A stretch of DNA of 64,000 bases. It comes from Cupriavidus metallidurans CH34 (lineage in GTDB: Bacteria > Pseudomonadota > Gammaproteobacteria > Burkholderiales > Burkholderiaceae). The stretch's first letter is position 1. The number at the start of each line of letters is the position of its first letter. The notes beneath the pieces are model-generated. The model did not search any database, was not told the origin of the DNA, and saw only the letters and a list, made by a program, of their open reading frames with translations. Below, piece after piece: positions 45,301-53,940 of the stretch. The DNA is taken from contig NC_007974.2 in assembly GCF_000196015.1 (NCBI RefSeq), positions 1,674,001 through 1,738,000 of the forward strand. The letters run 5' to 3'. The position numbers and the translations under genes were made by a program.

Positions 45301-48300
45301 TTGCACGCATCATCCTCGCGTCGATCCGCAACCGCTTCCTGGTGCTGCTGGCCACGATCATGCTGACGGCCTGGGGGCTATGGGCAGTCGGCACCACGCC
45401 GCTCGACGCGCTGCCGGATCTGTCCGATACCCAGGTCATCATCCGCACCCCGTTCCCGGGCCAGGCGCCGCAGATCGTCGAGAACCAGGTCACCTACCCG
45501 CTCACCACGACGATGTTGTCCGTGCCGGGGGCCAAGACCGTGCGCGGCTATTCCTTCTTCGGCGATTCCTTTGTCTACGTGCTGTTCGAGGACGGAACCG
45601 ACCCATACTGGGCCCGCTCCCGCGTGCTGGAGTACCTGAACCAGGTGCAGTCACGTCTGCCGGCGGCCGCCAGGCCCGCACTGGGGCCCGACGCCACCGG
45701 TGTGGGATGGGTCTATGAGTATGCGCTGGTCGATCGCACCGGCAAGCACGACCTGAGCCAGTTGCGCGTGTTGCAGGACTGGTTCCTGCGCTTCGAGCTG
45801 AAGTCGCTGCCGAACGTCTCCGAGGTAGCCTCGCTGGGCGGCATGGTGCGGCAATACCAGGTAGTGCTGAAGCCTGACCGCCTACGTGCCTACAACCTTC
45901 CGCAGGCGAAGGTGATCGCCGCGATTCGTGGCGCCAACCAGGAGGCAGGCGGCTCGGTGCTGGAGCTAGGCGAAGCCGAGTATATGGTCAGGGCATCGGG
46001 CTACCTGAAGACACTCGACGATTTCCGGCAGATTCCAATCGAGACCAGCGCGGCCGGTGTTCCGGTGCGCCTTGGCGACGTCGCGACGATCCAGTTCGGG
46101 CCCGAGATGCGACGTGGCATCTCCGACCTCAACGGCGAAGGCGAAGTGACGGGCGGCGTCATCGTGATGCGTTCGGGCAAGAACGCGCTGGAGACGATCG
46201 ACGCCGTCAAGGCCAAACTTGCAGTGCTGAAGAAGAGCCTGCCCGCCGGCGTCGAGATTGTCACGACCTACGACCGCTCCGCGCTGATTCATCGCGCGGT
46301 GAACAACCTCTCGTACAAACTGGCCGAAGAGTTCGTGGTCGTCGCGCTGGTCTGTCTGATCTTCCTGTTCCACCTGCGCTCCGCGCTGGTTGCCATCGTG
46401 TCGCTGCCGCTTGGCGTGCTGGCTGCCTTCCTCGTCATGCGGTATCAGGGCGTCAACGCCAACATCATGTCGCTCGGCGGCATCGCCATTGCAGTCGGCG
46501 CCATGGTCGACGCCGCAGTGGTAATGATCGAAAACGCGCACAAGCATCTGGAACGCTGGCATGCCGATCACCCCGGGCGGCCACTCTCCGGCGACGACCG
46601 CTGGCGCGTGATTGGCGCATCCGCAGCGGAAGTCGGTCCCGCGCTGTTTTTCTCGCTGTTGATCATCACGCTGTCTTTCATCCCGGTGTTCACGCTGGAA
46701 GCACAGGAAGGCAAGATGTTCTCGCCGCTGGCCTTCACGAAGACCTACTCGATGGCGGCTGCGGCAGGCCTCTCGGTGACACTGGTGCCGGTGCTGATGG
46801 GTTACCTGATTCGCGGCCGCATTCCCGCCGAGCAGGCCAACCCGCTGAACCGCTGGCTCATTCGCGCCTACCAGCCAATCCTGACCCGCGTGCTGGCCTA
46901 TCCGCGCGCGACCATCGCACTGGCGGTTGTTGCGCTGGTGGCCACCGCCTGGCCAATCATGCGGATTGGCGGCGAGTTCATGCCGCCGCTCGATGAAGGC
47001 GATCTGCTCTACATGCCCTCCGCTTTGCCCGGCCTTTCCGCTGGCAAGGCGGCGCAATTGCTGCAGCAGACCGATCGGCTGATCAAGTCGGTGCCGGAAG
47101 TCGCCACGGTGCAGGGCAAGGCCGGCCGTGCCGATTCGGCCACCGACCCGGCCCCGCTGGAGATGTTCGAAACCACAATCCAGTTCAAGCCACGCGACCA
47201 GTGGCGCCCGGGCATGACACCCGACAAACTCGTCGAAGAACTTGATCGCGTGGTGAAGATTCCGGGACTTTCCAACATCTGGGTGCCACCGATCCGCAAC
47301 CGCATCGACATGCTGGCCACCGGGATCAAGAGCCCGGTTGGCATCAAGGTGGCAGGCACCGACCTGAAGGAGATCGATCGGCTTGCCACCCGCATCGAAG
47401 AAGCCGTGAAGCCCGTTCCCGGGGTCACCTCGGCACTGGCGGAACGCCTGACCGGCGGGCGCTATATCGACGTTGACATCGACCGCGCGGCCGCTGGCCG
47501 GTACGGGCTCAATATCGGCGATGTGCAGGCCGTCGTCTCCTCGGCGATTGGTGGCGAAAACATCGGCGAAGTGGTCGACGGGCTGGCCCGCTATCCCATC
47601 AACGTGCGCTACCCGCGCGACTATCGCGATTCGGTCGAGCAACTGCGGAGCCTGCCCATCGTGACTGACCGTGGCCAGCAGATCGTGCTTTCCGACGTCG
47701 CCCGCATCCGAGTGGAACAGGGTCCGCCGATGCTGCGCAGCGAGAACGCACGGCTGTCGGGGTGGATCTACGTCGACATCCGTGGGCGCGACCTGCGCTC
47801 CGCGGTGCGCGACATGCAGGCGGCGGTGAGCAAGGCGGTACCGATGCCTGCGGGCTATTCGCTGAGCTGGTCCGGTCAGTTCGAGTATCTGGAACGTGCC
47901 GCGGCGAAGATGAAGGTAGTGGTGCCGTTCACGCTGCTGATCATCTTCGTGCTGCTCTACCTGGTCTTCGGTCGACTCGACGAGGCACTGCTGATCATGG
48001 GCACGCTGCCCCTGGCGCTGATCGGCGGCTTCTGGCTGCTTTATCTGCTCGGCTACAACCTGTCGGTAGCCGGCGTGGTCGGCTTCATCGCGCTGGCCGG
48101 CGTTGCCGCGGAGTTCGGCGTGATCATGCTGCTCTATCTCAAGCACGCCTGGGAGGATAGCCAGGCACGCGGCATCACCGACATCAACGCCCTGCTCGCC
48201 GCCATCCAGGAAGGCGCTGTGCAGCGCGTGCGGCCCAAGGCGATGACCGTCGCCGTCATCCTGGCAGGCCTGATCCCGATCATGTGGTCACACGGCACCG

Positions 48301-48464
48301 GCTCCGAAGTCATGCAGCGCATTGCGGCGCCGATGGTTGGCGGCATGGTGACGGCGCCGCTGCTGTCGCTGTTCGTGGTGCCCGCCGTGTACCTGTTGAT
48401 CCGCCGTCGCGAAACGAAGACTTCCCCATCATTCACTCACACGTCCGTCAAGGAGCAAGCATGA
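45297..48464 (+). CDS. cusA: CusA-like heavy-metal RND efflux pump
   Basis: A 1055-residue HME-RND proton antiporter of the inner membrane, the usual length. Seen: N-terminal TM1 and [20 protein letters not shown], the TM4 region [42 protein letters not shown] in the second half, and [13 protein letters not shown] near the end. Monovalent-cation (CusA/SilA) type is inferred from the CusF-like partners and the TM4 sequence. It expels Ag(I)/Cu(I) through CusBC. ATGA overlap with cusB and with the following cusF. Confidence 0.94.
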   Translation: MIARIILASIRNRFLVLLATIMLTAWGLWAVGTTPLDALPDLSDTQVIIRTPFPGQAPQIVENQVTYPLTTTMLSVPGAKTVRGYSFFGDSFVYVLFEDGTDPYWARSRVLEYLNQVQSRLPAAARPALGPDATGVGWVYEYALVDRTGKHDLSQLRVLQDWFLRFELKSLPNVSEVASLGGMVRQYQVVLKPDRLRAYNLPQAKVIAAIRGANQEAGGSVLELGEAEYMVRASGYLKTLDDFRQIPIETSAAGVPVRLGDVATIQFGPEMRRGISDLNGEGEVTGGVIVMRSGKNALETIDAVKAKLAVLKKSLPAGVEIVTTYDRSALIHRAVNNLSYKLAEEFVVVALVCLIFLFHLRSALVAIVSLPLGVLAAFLVMRYQGVNANIMSLGGIAIAVGAMVDAAVVMIENAHKHLERWHADHPGRPLSGDDRWRVIGASAAEVGPALFFSLLIITLSFIPVFTLEAQEGKMFSPLAFTKTYSMAAAAGLSVTLVPVLMGYLIRGRIPAEQANPLNRWLIRAYQPILTRVLAYPRATIALAVVALVATAWPIMRIGGEFMPPLDEGDLLYMPSALPGLSAGKAAQLLQQTDRLIKSVPEVATVQGKAGRADSATDPAPLEMFETTIQFKPRDQWRPGMTPDKLVEELDRVVKIPGLSNIWVPPIRNRIDMLATGIKSPVGIKVAGTDLKEIDRLATRIEEAVKPVPGVTSALAERLTGGRYIDVDIDRAAAGRYGLNIGDVQAVVSSAIGGENIGEVVDGLARYPINVRYPRDYRDSVEQLRSLPIVTDRGQQIVLSDVARIRVEQGPPMLRSENARLSGWIYVDIRGRDLRSAVRDMQAAVSKAVPMPAGYSLSWSGQFEYLERAAAKMKVVVPFTLLIIFVLLYLVFGRLDEALLIMGTLPLALIGGFWLLYLLGYNLSVAGVVGFIALAGVAAEFGVIMLLYLKHAWEDSQARGITDINALLAAIQEGAVQRVRPKAMTVAVILAGLIPIMWSHGTGSEVMQRIAAPMVGGMVTAPLLSLFVVPAVYLLIRRRETKTSPSFTHTSVKEQA

Positions 48465-48832
48465 AAACCTCTCTCACCTCTCGCGCCTCCCGCGCCTCTC
48501 TCCACGCAGCCGTCTTCGCGCTCGCCGTTGGCCTGATGCCTCCGACGTTCGCGGCCGGCATGGACGGCAGTGCCGGCATGGACATGAAGCCCGCCGCCAA
48601 GGCAATGAAGACACCGCAGCCCGTCTCGGCCGAAGTCCGGAAAGTCGATCCCGCAGCCGGCAAGGTCACGCTCAAGCACGGCCCGATCATGAACCTGGGC
48701 ATGCCGCCGATGACGATGGCATTCCCGGTCAAGGACCCGGCGATGCTGACAAACCTGAAGGAAGGCGACAAGGTGTCGGCAACGTTCGACAACGTGGACG
48801 GCAAGATCACGGTCACCGACTTGCGCAAGTAG
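48461..48832 (+). CDS. cusF: CusF-like periplasmic copper/silver chaperone
   Basis: A 123-residue exported protein: signal peptide ([17 protein letters not shown]), a short Met-rich linker, and an OB-fold CusF domain from about residue 52. The metal site is His, then at +8 a Met (not the Trp of E. coli CusF), then Met +11 and Met +13 ([14 protein letters not shown]). The Met-for-Trp form occurs in other beta-proteobacterial CusF proteins. It would carry Ag(I)/Cu(I) to the pump. It starts in the cusA stop (ATGA), so all four genes from cusC onward are coupled. Confidence 0.93.
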   Translation: MKTSLTSRASRASLHAAVFALAVGLMPPTFAAGMDGSAGMDMKPAAKAMKTPQPVSAEVRKVDPAAGKVTLKHGPIMNLGMPPMTMAFPVKDPAMLTNLKEGDKVSATFDNVDGKITVTDLRK

Positions 48833-48854
48833 CGCGATCGAGCCGCGCCGACGA

Positions 48855-48876
48855 CCGGGATGGTTTGCCATCCCGG
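48855..48876. other. Hairpin downstream of cusF
   Basis: A perfect 9-bp stem (CCGGGATGG / CCATCCCGG) with a TTTG loop about 20 nt after the cusF stop. An A-run, not a T-run, follows on the plus strand, so it may stabilise the mRNA end more than stop transcription. Confidence 0.5.
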
Positions 48877-48877
48877 C

Positions 48878-48910
48878 AAAAAAAGTCGCCGCGACCATCG
48901 CGGTCGCGGC
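48878..48910 (-). terminator. Terminator of the DUF2188 pair
   Basis: On the minus strand a perfect 9-bp stem (GCCGCGACC / GGTCGCGGC, 48888-48910) is followed by GACTTTTTTT, about 45 nt after the DUF2188 stop. Confidence 0.75.
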
Positions 48911-48953
48911 CGAAAAGGGGGCATGTTCGAAAGAAGGAGTCCTCGGACTTTCG

Positions 48954-49172
48954 TTATCCCCTGGTGTGAGGCGATCCGTGGCCGAACGTGCTCCGTTCGT
49001 GGATCTGGCCGTCGCGCCCGTGTATCAGCAACTCAGCCCTTGTTCGCTTCGCCAGTTGCGTGACGATGTCGATGGCCGCCTCTCGTGTCTGATACCGCGT
49101 GCGGGTTCCCGTCCCTTCGATTGCGATGGCCCACTCACTGCCGTGAGGGAGGACATGAATGTCGCCTGACAT
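48954..49172 (-). CDS. DUF2188 domain protein
   Basis: A 72-residue DUF2188 protein, a small beta-rich domain of unknown function. The hallmarks are IHVLPHGSEWAIAIEGTGTR, the helix EAAIDIVTQLAKRTRAELLI and the tail HGRDGQIHERSTFG. GGAGG lies about 6 nt before ATG 49172. It is the second gene of a tandem pair of related small proteins and is followed by a terminator. Confidence 0.88.
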   Translation of the reverse strand: MSGDIHVLPHGSEWAIAIEGTGTRTRYQTREAAIDIVTQLAKRTRAELLIHGRDGQIHERSTFGHGSPHTRG

Positions 49173-49199
49173 GCTGCGCCTCCGTTGACTTCGATGGCG

Positions 49200-49433
49200 C
49201 TATGCCTGCACGCTGGCAAGCACACCCACGTCGCATGACTCGATCGGTTCGATCGGCTCGCTTGCGTGGGCTTCGCGCTCATAGATCATCAACATTGCAC
49301 GTTCTTTAATGGCCTTGTGCACCCCCGCGGCAATCGCGGCGCCACGAGACGCGTATGCATTCAGCTGGCCATCGGATTCCACGGCCCAGTGGTTGTCCTG
49401 GGTGACCAGCACCTTCACGATAGATGTCGACAT
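49200..49433 (-). CDS. DUF2188-like small protein, paralogue
   Basis: A 77-residue protein with the same layout as its downstream neighbour: VKVLVTQDNHWAVESDGQLN, helix AAIAAGVHKAIKERAMLMIY and a hydrophilic tail. The sequence is more diverged than standard DUF2188, but size, order and position 27 bp upstream support a tandem duplicate in one transcript. The ribosome site before ATG 49433 is weak. A GTAGAA...TTCTAC inverted repeat (49444-49470) lies in its promoter region. Confidence 0.7.
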   Translation of the reverse strand: MSTSIVKVLVTQDNHWAVESDGQLNAYASRGAAIAAGVHKAIKERAMLMIYEREAHASEPIEPIESCDVGVLASVQA

Positions 49434-49646
49434 GCATGATCCGGTAGAAGTGGGTATGAATAAGTTCTACTCGGTATCCGCAGGCAGCGATGTAGGACGT
49501 TTTCCTATTCTGCGAGAAGGGGTGCGTCCGTCACGGCGCCATGCGAGCCGACTGGACCGTCAGCACGAAAGCGGGCCACTATCGCAGACCACTATCGGCT
49601 CCGATCAGGGATGCATTCAGGCAATGATTGAGTATGGATACGGGCG

Positions 49647-50087
49647 CTATTTTTCCGCCTTGCCCTGCATGACCATGATGGTCTGCTGCATCAGCGCGCA
49701 AAGCGTCTCCTTCGGTCCTTCAACGGCAAATACTTCGGCCTGCGTCACGATCAGCGTGCGTCCCGCGCGGACGACGCTGCCCCGGGCAATCAGCTTGTCG
49801 CCATTGGCGGGCGCCAGAAGATTCAGCTTGTACTCGACCGTCAGAACCGACGCGCCCGCCGGCACAAGCGACATCGCGGCGTAACCGCCCGCCGAGTCGG
49901 CGATGGTACCGACCACGCCACCGTGAACGTAACCATGCTGCTGTTCGATGCCGTCCCAGTGCGGCACGTGAATCTCGGTTCTGCCCGCCTCCACCACAGG
50001 CAGCGTGGCGCGGATCAGATGCATGACGTTCTGGGATTGAAAGCTCGCCTGGACAGCTTCCACGAAGTTTGCGTTGGCGGGTGTCAC
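49647..50087 (-). CDS. PaaI-family hotdog thioesterase
   Basis: A 146-residue single-hotdog thioesterase. The family motif QQHGYVHGGVVGTIADSAGGYAAMSL carries the His-Gly-Gly and the helix Asp, followed by TVEYKLNLLAPANGDKLIARG. It is unrelated in neighbourhood to the 27749 thioesterase and only distantly similar. Start at ATG 50087 with GGAGACGG upstream. It stands alone between the DUF2188 pair and the Bug receptor gene. Confidence 0.9.
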   Translation of the reverse strand: MTPANANFVEAVQASFQSQNVMHLIRATLPVVEAGRTEIHVPHWDGIEQQHGYVHGGVVGTIADSAGGYAAMSLVPAGASVLTVEYKLNLLAPANGDKLIARGSVVRAGRTLIVTQAEVFAVEGPKETLCALMQQTIMVMQGKAEK

Positions 50088-50170
50088 CGTGCCGTCTCCT
50101 TTTGTGCGTTGTAGTGTGCGCAGGATTGTGGCATGGAAACCGCCTGGCGAGCCGGAGCGTCCCCGCTCCG

Positions 50171-50194
50171 CTACTCCTACTCCTACTCCTACTC
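50171..50194. repeat. 6-bp tandem repeat containing serial stop codons
   Basis: Four copies of CTACTC on the plus strand, i.e. GAGTAG on the coding minus strand. The first TAG is the stop of the Bug gene, and three further in-frame TAG codons follow. Confidence 0.93.
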
Positions 50195-51235
50195 CTCCAG
50201 CTTCAGCCCGGTCTTCACGACGAAGGCTTTCCAGCGTTCATACTGCTCGCGAGCGTAACGATCGAGCGCCGGACCATCGGTGGCCATCACCTCGAACCCT
50301 GCCTGCGTCAGCTTGCGGTGGGTCTCCGGATCATTAAGGGCGGCCTGGAAGTCGCTGGTCAGCTTGCGCGCCACGGCCGGTGGCGTGCCGGACGGCGCGA
50401 ACACGCCAATCCACGAGTACGCCTCGAAGCCCGGGAATCCGGACTCCGCCACCGTCGGCACATCGGGCAGATCAGGCAGTCGGTTGGCGCCGGTCACAGC
50501 GAGGGGCTTGATGCGCCCCGCAGCGATCTGGCCCTTGAGCGCGGCGTAGCTCAGCAGCGTCAGGCTCGACACGTTCCCCAGCACGGCCTGCACAGCCGGC
50601 CCCCCGCCGGCGTAAGGCACGTGCAGCAGTTCCACCCCGGCCTGACGCTTCAAGTCCTCCGCGACGAGATGGTTCATCGAACCAAGACCGGTGGACGCGT
50701 AGCTGTACTGATTGGGCGCGCGCCGCGCGGCATCCAGGAATCCGCGCAGGTCCTTGCCGGGCACCGACGGATGGGCACCGATCACCAGTGGGAAACGCAG
50801 CGCCAGCGTGACACCGGAGAAATCCTTGAAGGTGTCATACGGCAGCCGGGATTTCGCGATGGGATTGATCGCATGGGTATCGAAGCTGATCAGCAAGGTG
50901 TTGCCGTCCGGCGCGGAGCGCGCCACGTACTGCGTCGCGACCTGACTCGCGGCGCCGGGACGGTTCTCCACCACCACGGGACGCCCTAACACCTCCGCCA
51001 ACTTGGGCTGCACGATGCGCGCGGCGATATCCGTGCTGCCCCCGGGCGGGAAGGTGACGACGAGCTTCAATGGCGTTCCACTATCCGCCCAGGCGGAAGT
51101 CGGCAACATGCCGCCGGGCAGACACAGCGCGGACAGCGCGGCGATGACGGCAAGCCTGCCGCGTTGCGCGCGCGGCATCCCGCCAGAAGCGGCCGGCGTG
51201 GTTTGCCGGCGCGAGGAGAAACAAGGGAACAGCAT
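50189..51235 (-). CDS. Bug/TctC-type periplasmic substrate-binding protein
   Basis: A 348-residue tripartite-tricarboxylate-type receptor (Bug family), very numerous in Burkholderiales. An N-terminal export signal (LAVIAALSALCLPGGMLPTSAWA) is followed by the mature start KLVVTFPPGGSTDIAARIV, the ligand loop GRPVVVENRPGAA, and the later YAGGGPAVQAVLGN and PTVAESGFPGFEAYSWIGVFAP. No TctA/TctB membrane subunits are adjacent, typical of orphan Bug receptors. GGAGGG precedes ATG 51235. It follows the ThDP enzyme by 42 bp, so it may bind that enzyme's substrate. Confidence 0.92.
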   Translation of the reverse strand: MLFPCFSSRRQTTPAASGGMPRAQRGRLAVIAALSALCLPGGMLPTSAWADSGTPLKLVVTFPPGGSTDIAARIVQPKLAEVLGRPVVVENRPGAASQVATQYVARSAPDGNTLLISFDTHAINPIAKSRLPYDTFKDFSGVTLALRFPLVIGAHPSVPGKDLRGFLDAARRAPNQYSYASTGLGSMNHLVAEDLKRQAGVELLHVPYAGGGPAVQAVLGNVSSLTLLSYAALKGQIAAGRIKPLAVTGANRLPDLPDVPTVAESGFPGFEAYSWIGVFAPSGTPPAVARKLTSDFQAALNDPETHRKLTQAGFEVMATDGPALDRYAREQYERWKAFVVKTGLKLEE

Positions 51236-51277
51236 GGTACGGCCCTCCTGTCATCCAGATGCAAAGCAGATATCGAC

Positions 51278-52987
51278 TCAGCCCATCCACTGGCTGACCG
51301 GTGCCGCGGCATCCTGCAACTCCTGCGTGATGACGTCCACCAGCGCGGGACCGTCATGCTCCAGCGCGGCGCGAATGGCTGCGTCGAGCATCGCGGGATC
51401 TTCCACGCGCCACGCGCGCACGCCAAAGGCCTCGGCCACGCGCGCGTGATCGGTGCGGCTGAAATCCACGGAGAAGTAGCGGCGGTCGTAGCCGGCCTTC
51501 TGGCTCGCCTTGATCCAGCCGAACACCGAGTTCGAGAACACGATCATCTTCAGCGGGATGCGGCGGCGTACCAGCGTTTCCATCTCGCCGCAGGTAAAGC
51601 CGAAACTGCCATCGCCCATCACGGAGACAACCGTGGTGCCAGGGCGACCCAGCGAAGCGCCGATACCGGCCGCCAGCGAGAAACCCAGCGCACCATGCGC
51701 GCGATTGGTGATGAACTGCCGGCCGGCGCGTCGGCTCTCGTGATAGGCGGAGAAATACGGGCAAGGTGTGCCAGGGTCCGCCACCACGATGGCGTCCTCG
51801 GGCAAGAGGCGGTTGAGCGTATCGACCACGCGCTCGGGCTTGATCGGCCGCTCCAGCGAGGCCGCCAGCGGTGCGAAGCTCGCACGCTTGGCCGCGCGCG
51901 CGACTTCCACCAGCGCGCGCCCGTCGGCGGTATCGGCACGGCGCATCGGCAGTCGGTCACGCACTGCGGCGTTCAACATGCGAAGGGCCAGCAAGGCATC
52001 GCCCACCATACCAACGTCGGTGTTGTAGTTGGCCGCGATCACCATTGGATCGATGTCGATATGCAGGATCGGCACGTTGCGGCCGGGGAAGCGCCAGTGC
52101 TCGGTGGTGGTGGAGCCGGCGCGGCAACCGATAAACAGCACGACATCGGCATTGGCCACCAGATCGCGGGTGGCCGGGATGCCGCCATTGGCGCCTACCA
52201 CGCCGGCGTTGAGCGGGTGCGTATCGGCCAGGCTGCCCTGGCCGCTGACCGTGGTGCACACCGGCGCGTTGAGCGAGGTCGCGAGCGTGTCCAGCTCAGC
52301 GCAGGCGCCCGAAATCACCACGCCACCGCCGCAGATGATCAGCGGCGCGCGCGCTTCGGTCAGACGGCGCGCGGCGCGATCGACCTCGTCGGGGTCCGGC
52401 GCGTAGCGCAGCGCCGGGAAACGATCGTGACCGGCCTGAGCCCAGATCCCGGCCGGGTCCACGTCATGCTTCTGAACGTCATAGGGGAGGCACAGATGCG
52501 CCGAACCCGGCTTGCCGGTCGTCATGGCGCGGAAGGCAGCGCGCACGGCGTCGGGAATCTGATCGGCACGGTCGATCGTGGTGTTCCACTTGGTCAGTGG
52601 CCGATACAGGGATTCCTGGTCCAGCTCGGTCAGGGGGTATTTGCCGCGCGAGTTGACGGATACATCGGACGTAATGCCCAGCACCGGCACCGACGATTCA
52701 TTGGCCTCCACCAGCCCCGGCAACAGATATGTGGCGCCTCCTCCACTCGGACCCTCACACACGCCGACCTTGCCCGTGACGCGGGCGTAGGCGTCCGCCA
52801 TGTACGCGGCGCTGCGCTCGTCGCGCGCCAGCACGTGGTCCATGCCATGGTCCAGACGGGCCAGAGCATCGTAAAAAGGCAGGCTGGTATCGCCACACAA
52901 GCCAAAAATGTGCTTCACACCGTTGAGCTGGAGCATACGCACCATCGCTTCGGCGCCGTTCATCTTGGTCATCCGCTTGATCTCCAT
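51278..52987 (-). CDS. Thiamine-diphosphate-dependent enzyme (acetolactate-synthase-like)
   Basis: A 569-residue ThDP enzyme with three domains: N-terminal pyrimidine-binding with catalytic Glu in LARDERSAAYMADAYARVTG, central domain (ARAPLIICGGGVVISGACAE), and C-terminal pyrophosphate-binding with the GDGSFGFTCGEMETLVRRRI motif and later N. Similar proteins are usually labelled acetolactate synthase-like, but no small subunit or ilv gene is present, and a decarboxylase or lyase on an unusual 2-oxoacid is as likely. ATG 52987 is taken as start because upstream codons run into the GntR control region. First gene of a Bug-ThDP unit divergent from a GntR regulator. Confidence 0.88.
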   Translation of the reverse strand: MEIKRMTKMNGAEAMVRMLQLNGVKHIFGLCGDTSLPFYDALARLDHGMDHVLARDERSAAYMADAYARVTGKVGVCEGPSGGGATYLLPGLVEANESSVPVLGITSDVSVNSRGKYPLTELDQESLYRPLTKWNTTIDRADQIPDAVRAAFRAMTTGKPGSAHLCLPYDVQKHDVDPAGIWAQAGHDRFPALRYAPDPDEVDRAARRLTEARAPLIICGGGVVISGACAELDTLATSLNAPVCTTVSGQGSLADTHPLNAGVVGANGGIPATRDLVANADVVLFIGCRAGSTTTEHWRFPGRNVPILHIDIDPMVIAANYNTDVGMVGDALLALRMLNAAVRDRLPMRRADTADGRALVEVARAAKRASFAPLAASLERPIKPERVVDTLNRLLPEDAIVVADPGTPCPYFSAYHESRRAGRQFITNRAHGALGFSLAAGIGASLGRPGTTVVSVMGDGSFGFTCGEMETLVRRRIPLKMIVFSNSVFGWIKASQKAGYDRRYFSVDFSRTDHARVAEAFGVRAWRVEDPAMLDAAIRAALEHDGPALVDVITQELQDAAAPVSQWMG

Positions 52988-53045
52988 TGATCGGCCGGGT
53001 GAAGGAAGCGCCGGCGTCCGATGGAGCATACTCGAAAGAATACTT

Positions 53046-53059
53046 TTAAGTATACTTAA
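53046..53059. promoter_or_regulatory. Candidate GntR operator (14-bp palindrome)
   Basis: TTAAGTATACTTAA, a perfect palindrome in an AT-rich island of an otherwise GC-rich window, between the divergent ThDP-enzyme and GntR genes. Confidence 0.7.
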
Positions 53060-53172
53060 TCGTATGCAAGAATCCGGACAGCAATTGCCGATGCCGGGTG
53101 CAGACAAGGGCATCTGGTAGCGCGCGCGGTATGATCCGTGCGATTCAAGAATCCCATCGGGCAGAAACAAGC

Positions 53173-53862
53173 ATGAATTCGCCTATTTCCACGACTCGGC
53201 GCAAGCGCGGTTCCGACGTGTTCCAGACGCTGCGCGACATGGCCATCTCCTACGCACTGAAACCGGGCGAGCGTCTCAACGAAATCGAACTGGCGGAGCA
53301 ACTCGGCGTGAGCCGCACGCCGGTGCGTGAGGCACTGGCGCGGCTGGCCACGCATGGCTTCCTGGAGGAGTCGAGCCGTGGCTACGTCCGCCGGCCGCTC
53401 GACATCCGCGAGATGCAGGACCTGTATGAGGCGCGCGTCGCCGTCGAACGCGAATGCCTGCGGCTTGCGTTCGAGCGTGCGTCAGCGGAGGGAATCGAGG
53501 AATTGGCCCGATACCTGGAGCACAGCCGTTCGGTCTCGCCCGATACGCCGGCACAGCAACTCGTTGAACTGGACGAGGGCTTTCATTTGCGTATCGCGGA
53601 GTTGTCCGGCAATGCGGAGTTGCGCCGGATGCTGGCCAGCCTGAACGAGCGCATTCGCTTCATCCGCTGGATCGACATGGAGAACGTGGGGCGCGACTCC
53701 ACCCAGAGCGAGCACGCCGAAATCGTGGACGCGTTGAAGGCGCGCGACTGGCAACGCGCGGAGGCCCGTCTGACCTCGCATATCGCGCTACGCCGCGAGC
53801 AGATCGTCGACGCCATCAAGAAGGGCCTGGCGCGCGTCTATCTGGAGGGTGAAGCGGACTGA
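53173..53862 (+). CDS. GntR-family regulator with FCD domain
   Basis: A 229-residue regulator: winged helix (ISYALKPGERLNEIELAEQL, then GVSRTPVREALARLATHGFL, the GntR signature) and a C-terminal all-helical FCD ligand domain with metal-ligand positions in ELDEGFHLRIAELSGN and SEHAEIVDALKARDW. FCD regulators usually repress catabolic genes until a carboxylic acid binds. ATG 53173 is preferred; ATG 53131 is an in-frame alternative and neither has a strong ribosome site. It is divergent from, and probably controls, the ThDP-Bug unit. Confidence 0.93.
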   Translation: MNSPISTTRRKRGSDVFQTLRDMAISYALKPGERLNEIELAEQLGVSRTPVREALARLATHGFLEESSRGYVRRPLDIREMQDLYEARVAVERECLRLAFERASAEGIEELARYLEHSRSVSPDTPAQQLVELDEGFHLRIAELSGNAELRRMLASLNERIRFIRWIDMENVGRDSTQSEHAEIVDALKARDWQRAEARLTSHIALRREQIVDAIKKGLARVYLEGEAD

Positions 53863-53870
53863 AGCCGATT

Positions 53871-53907
53871 GATGCGGATTGATGCGGATTGATGCGGATT
53901 GATGCGG
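53871..53907. repeat. 10-bp tandem repeat after the GntR stop
   Basis: Three exact copies of GATGCGGATT plus a 7-bp partial copy, preceded by a two-mismatch copy (GAAGCCGATT) that includes the last base of the GntR stop region. Confidence 0.93.
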
Positions 53908-53940
53908 GCCTCGCCGGTGGCCCATACATCCGGCGGTCAA

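Noticed and set aside
45966-48146. 726-codon open frame antisense to cusA
   Set aside because: His/Arg/Gln-rich composition typical of the antisense of a GC-rich gene, with no motif.
48855-48876. Plus-strand terminator of the cus operon
   Set aside because: The hairpin is followed by an A-run on the plus strand, not a T-run, so it is recorded only as a hairpin.
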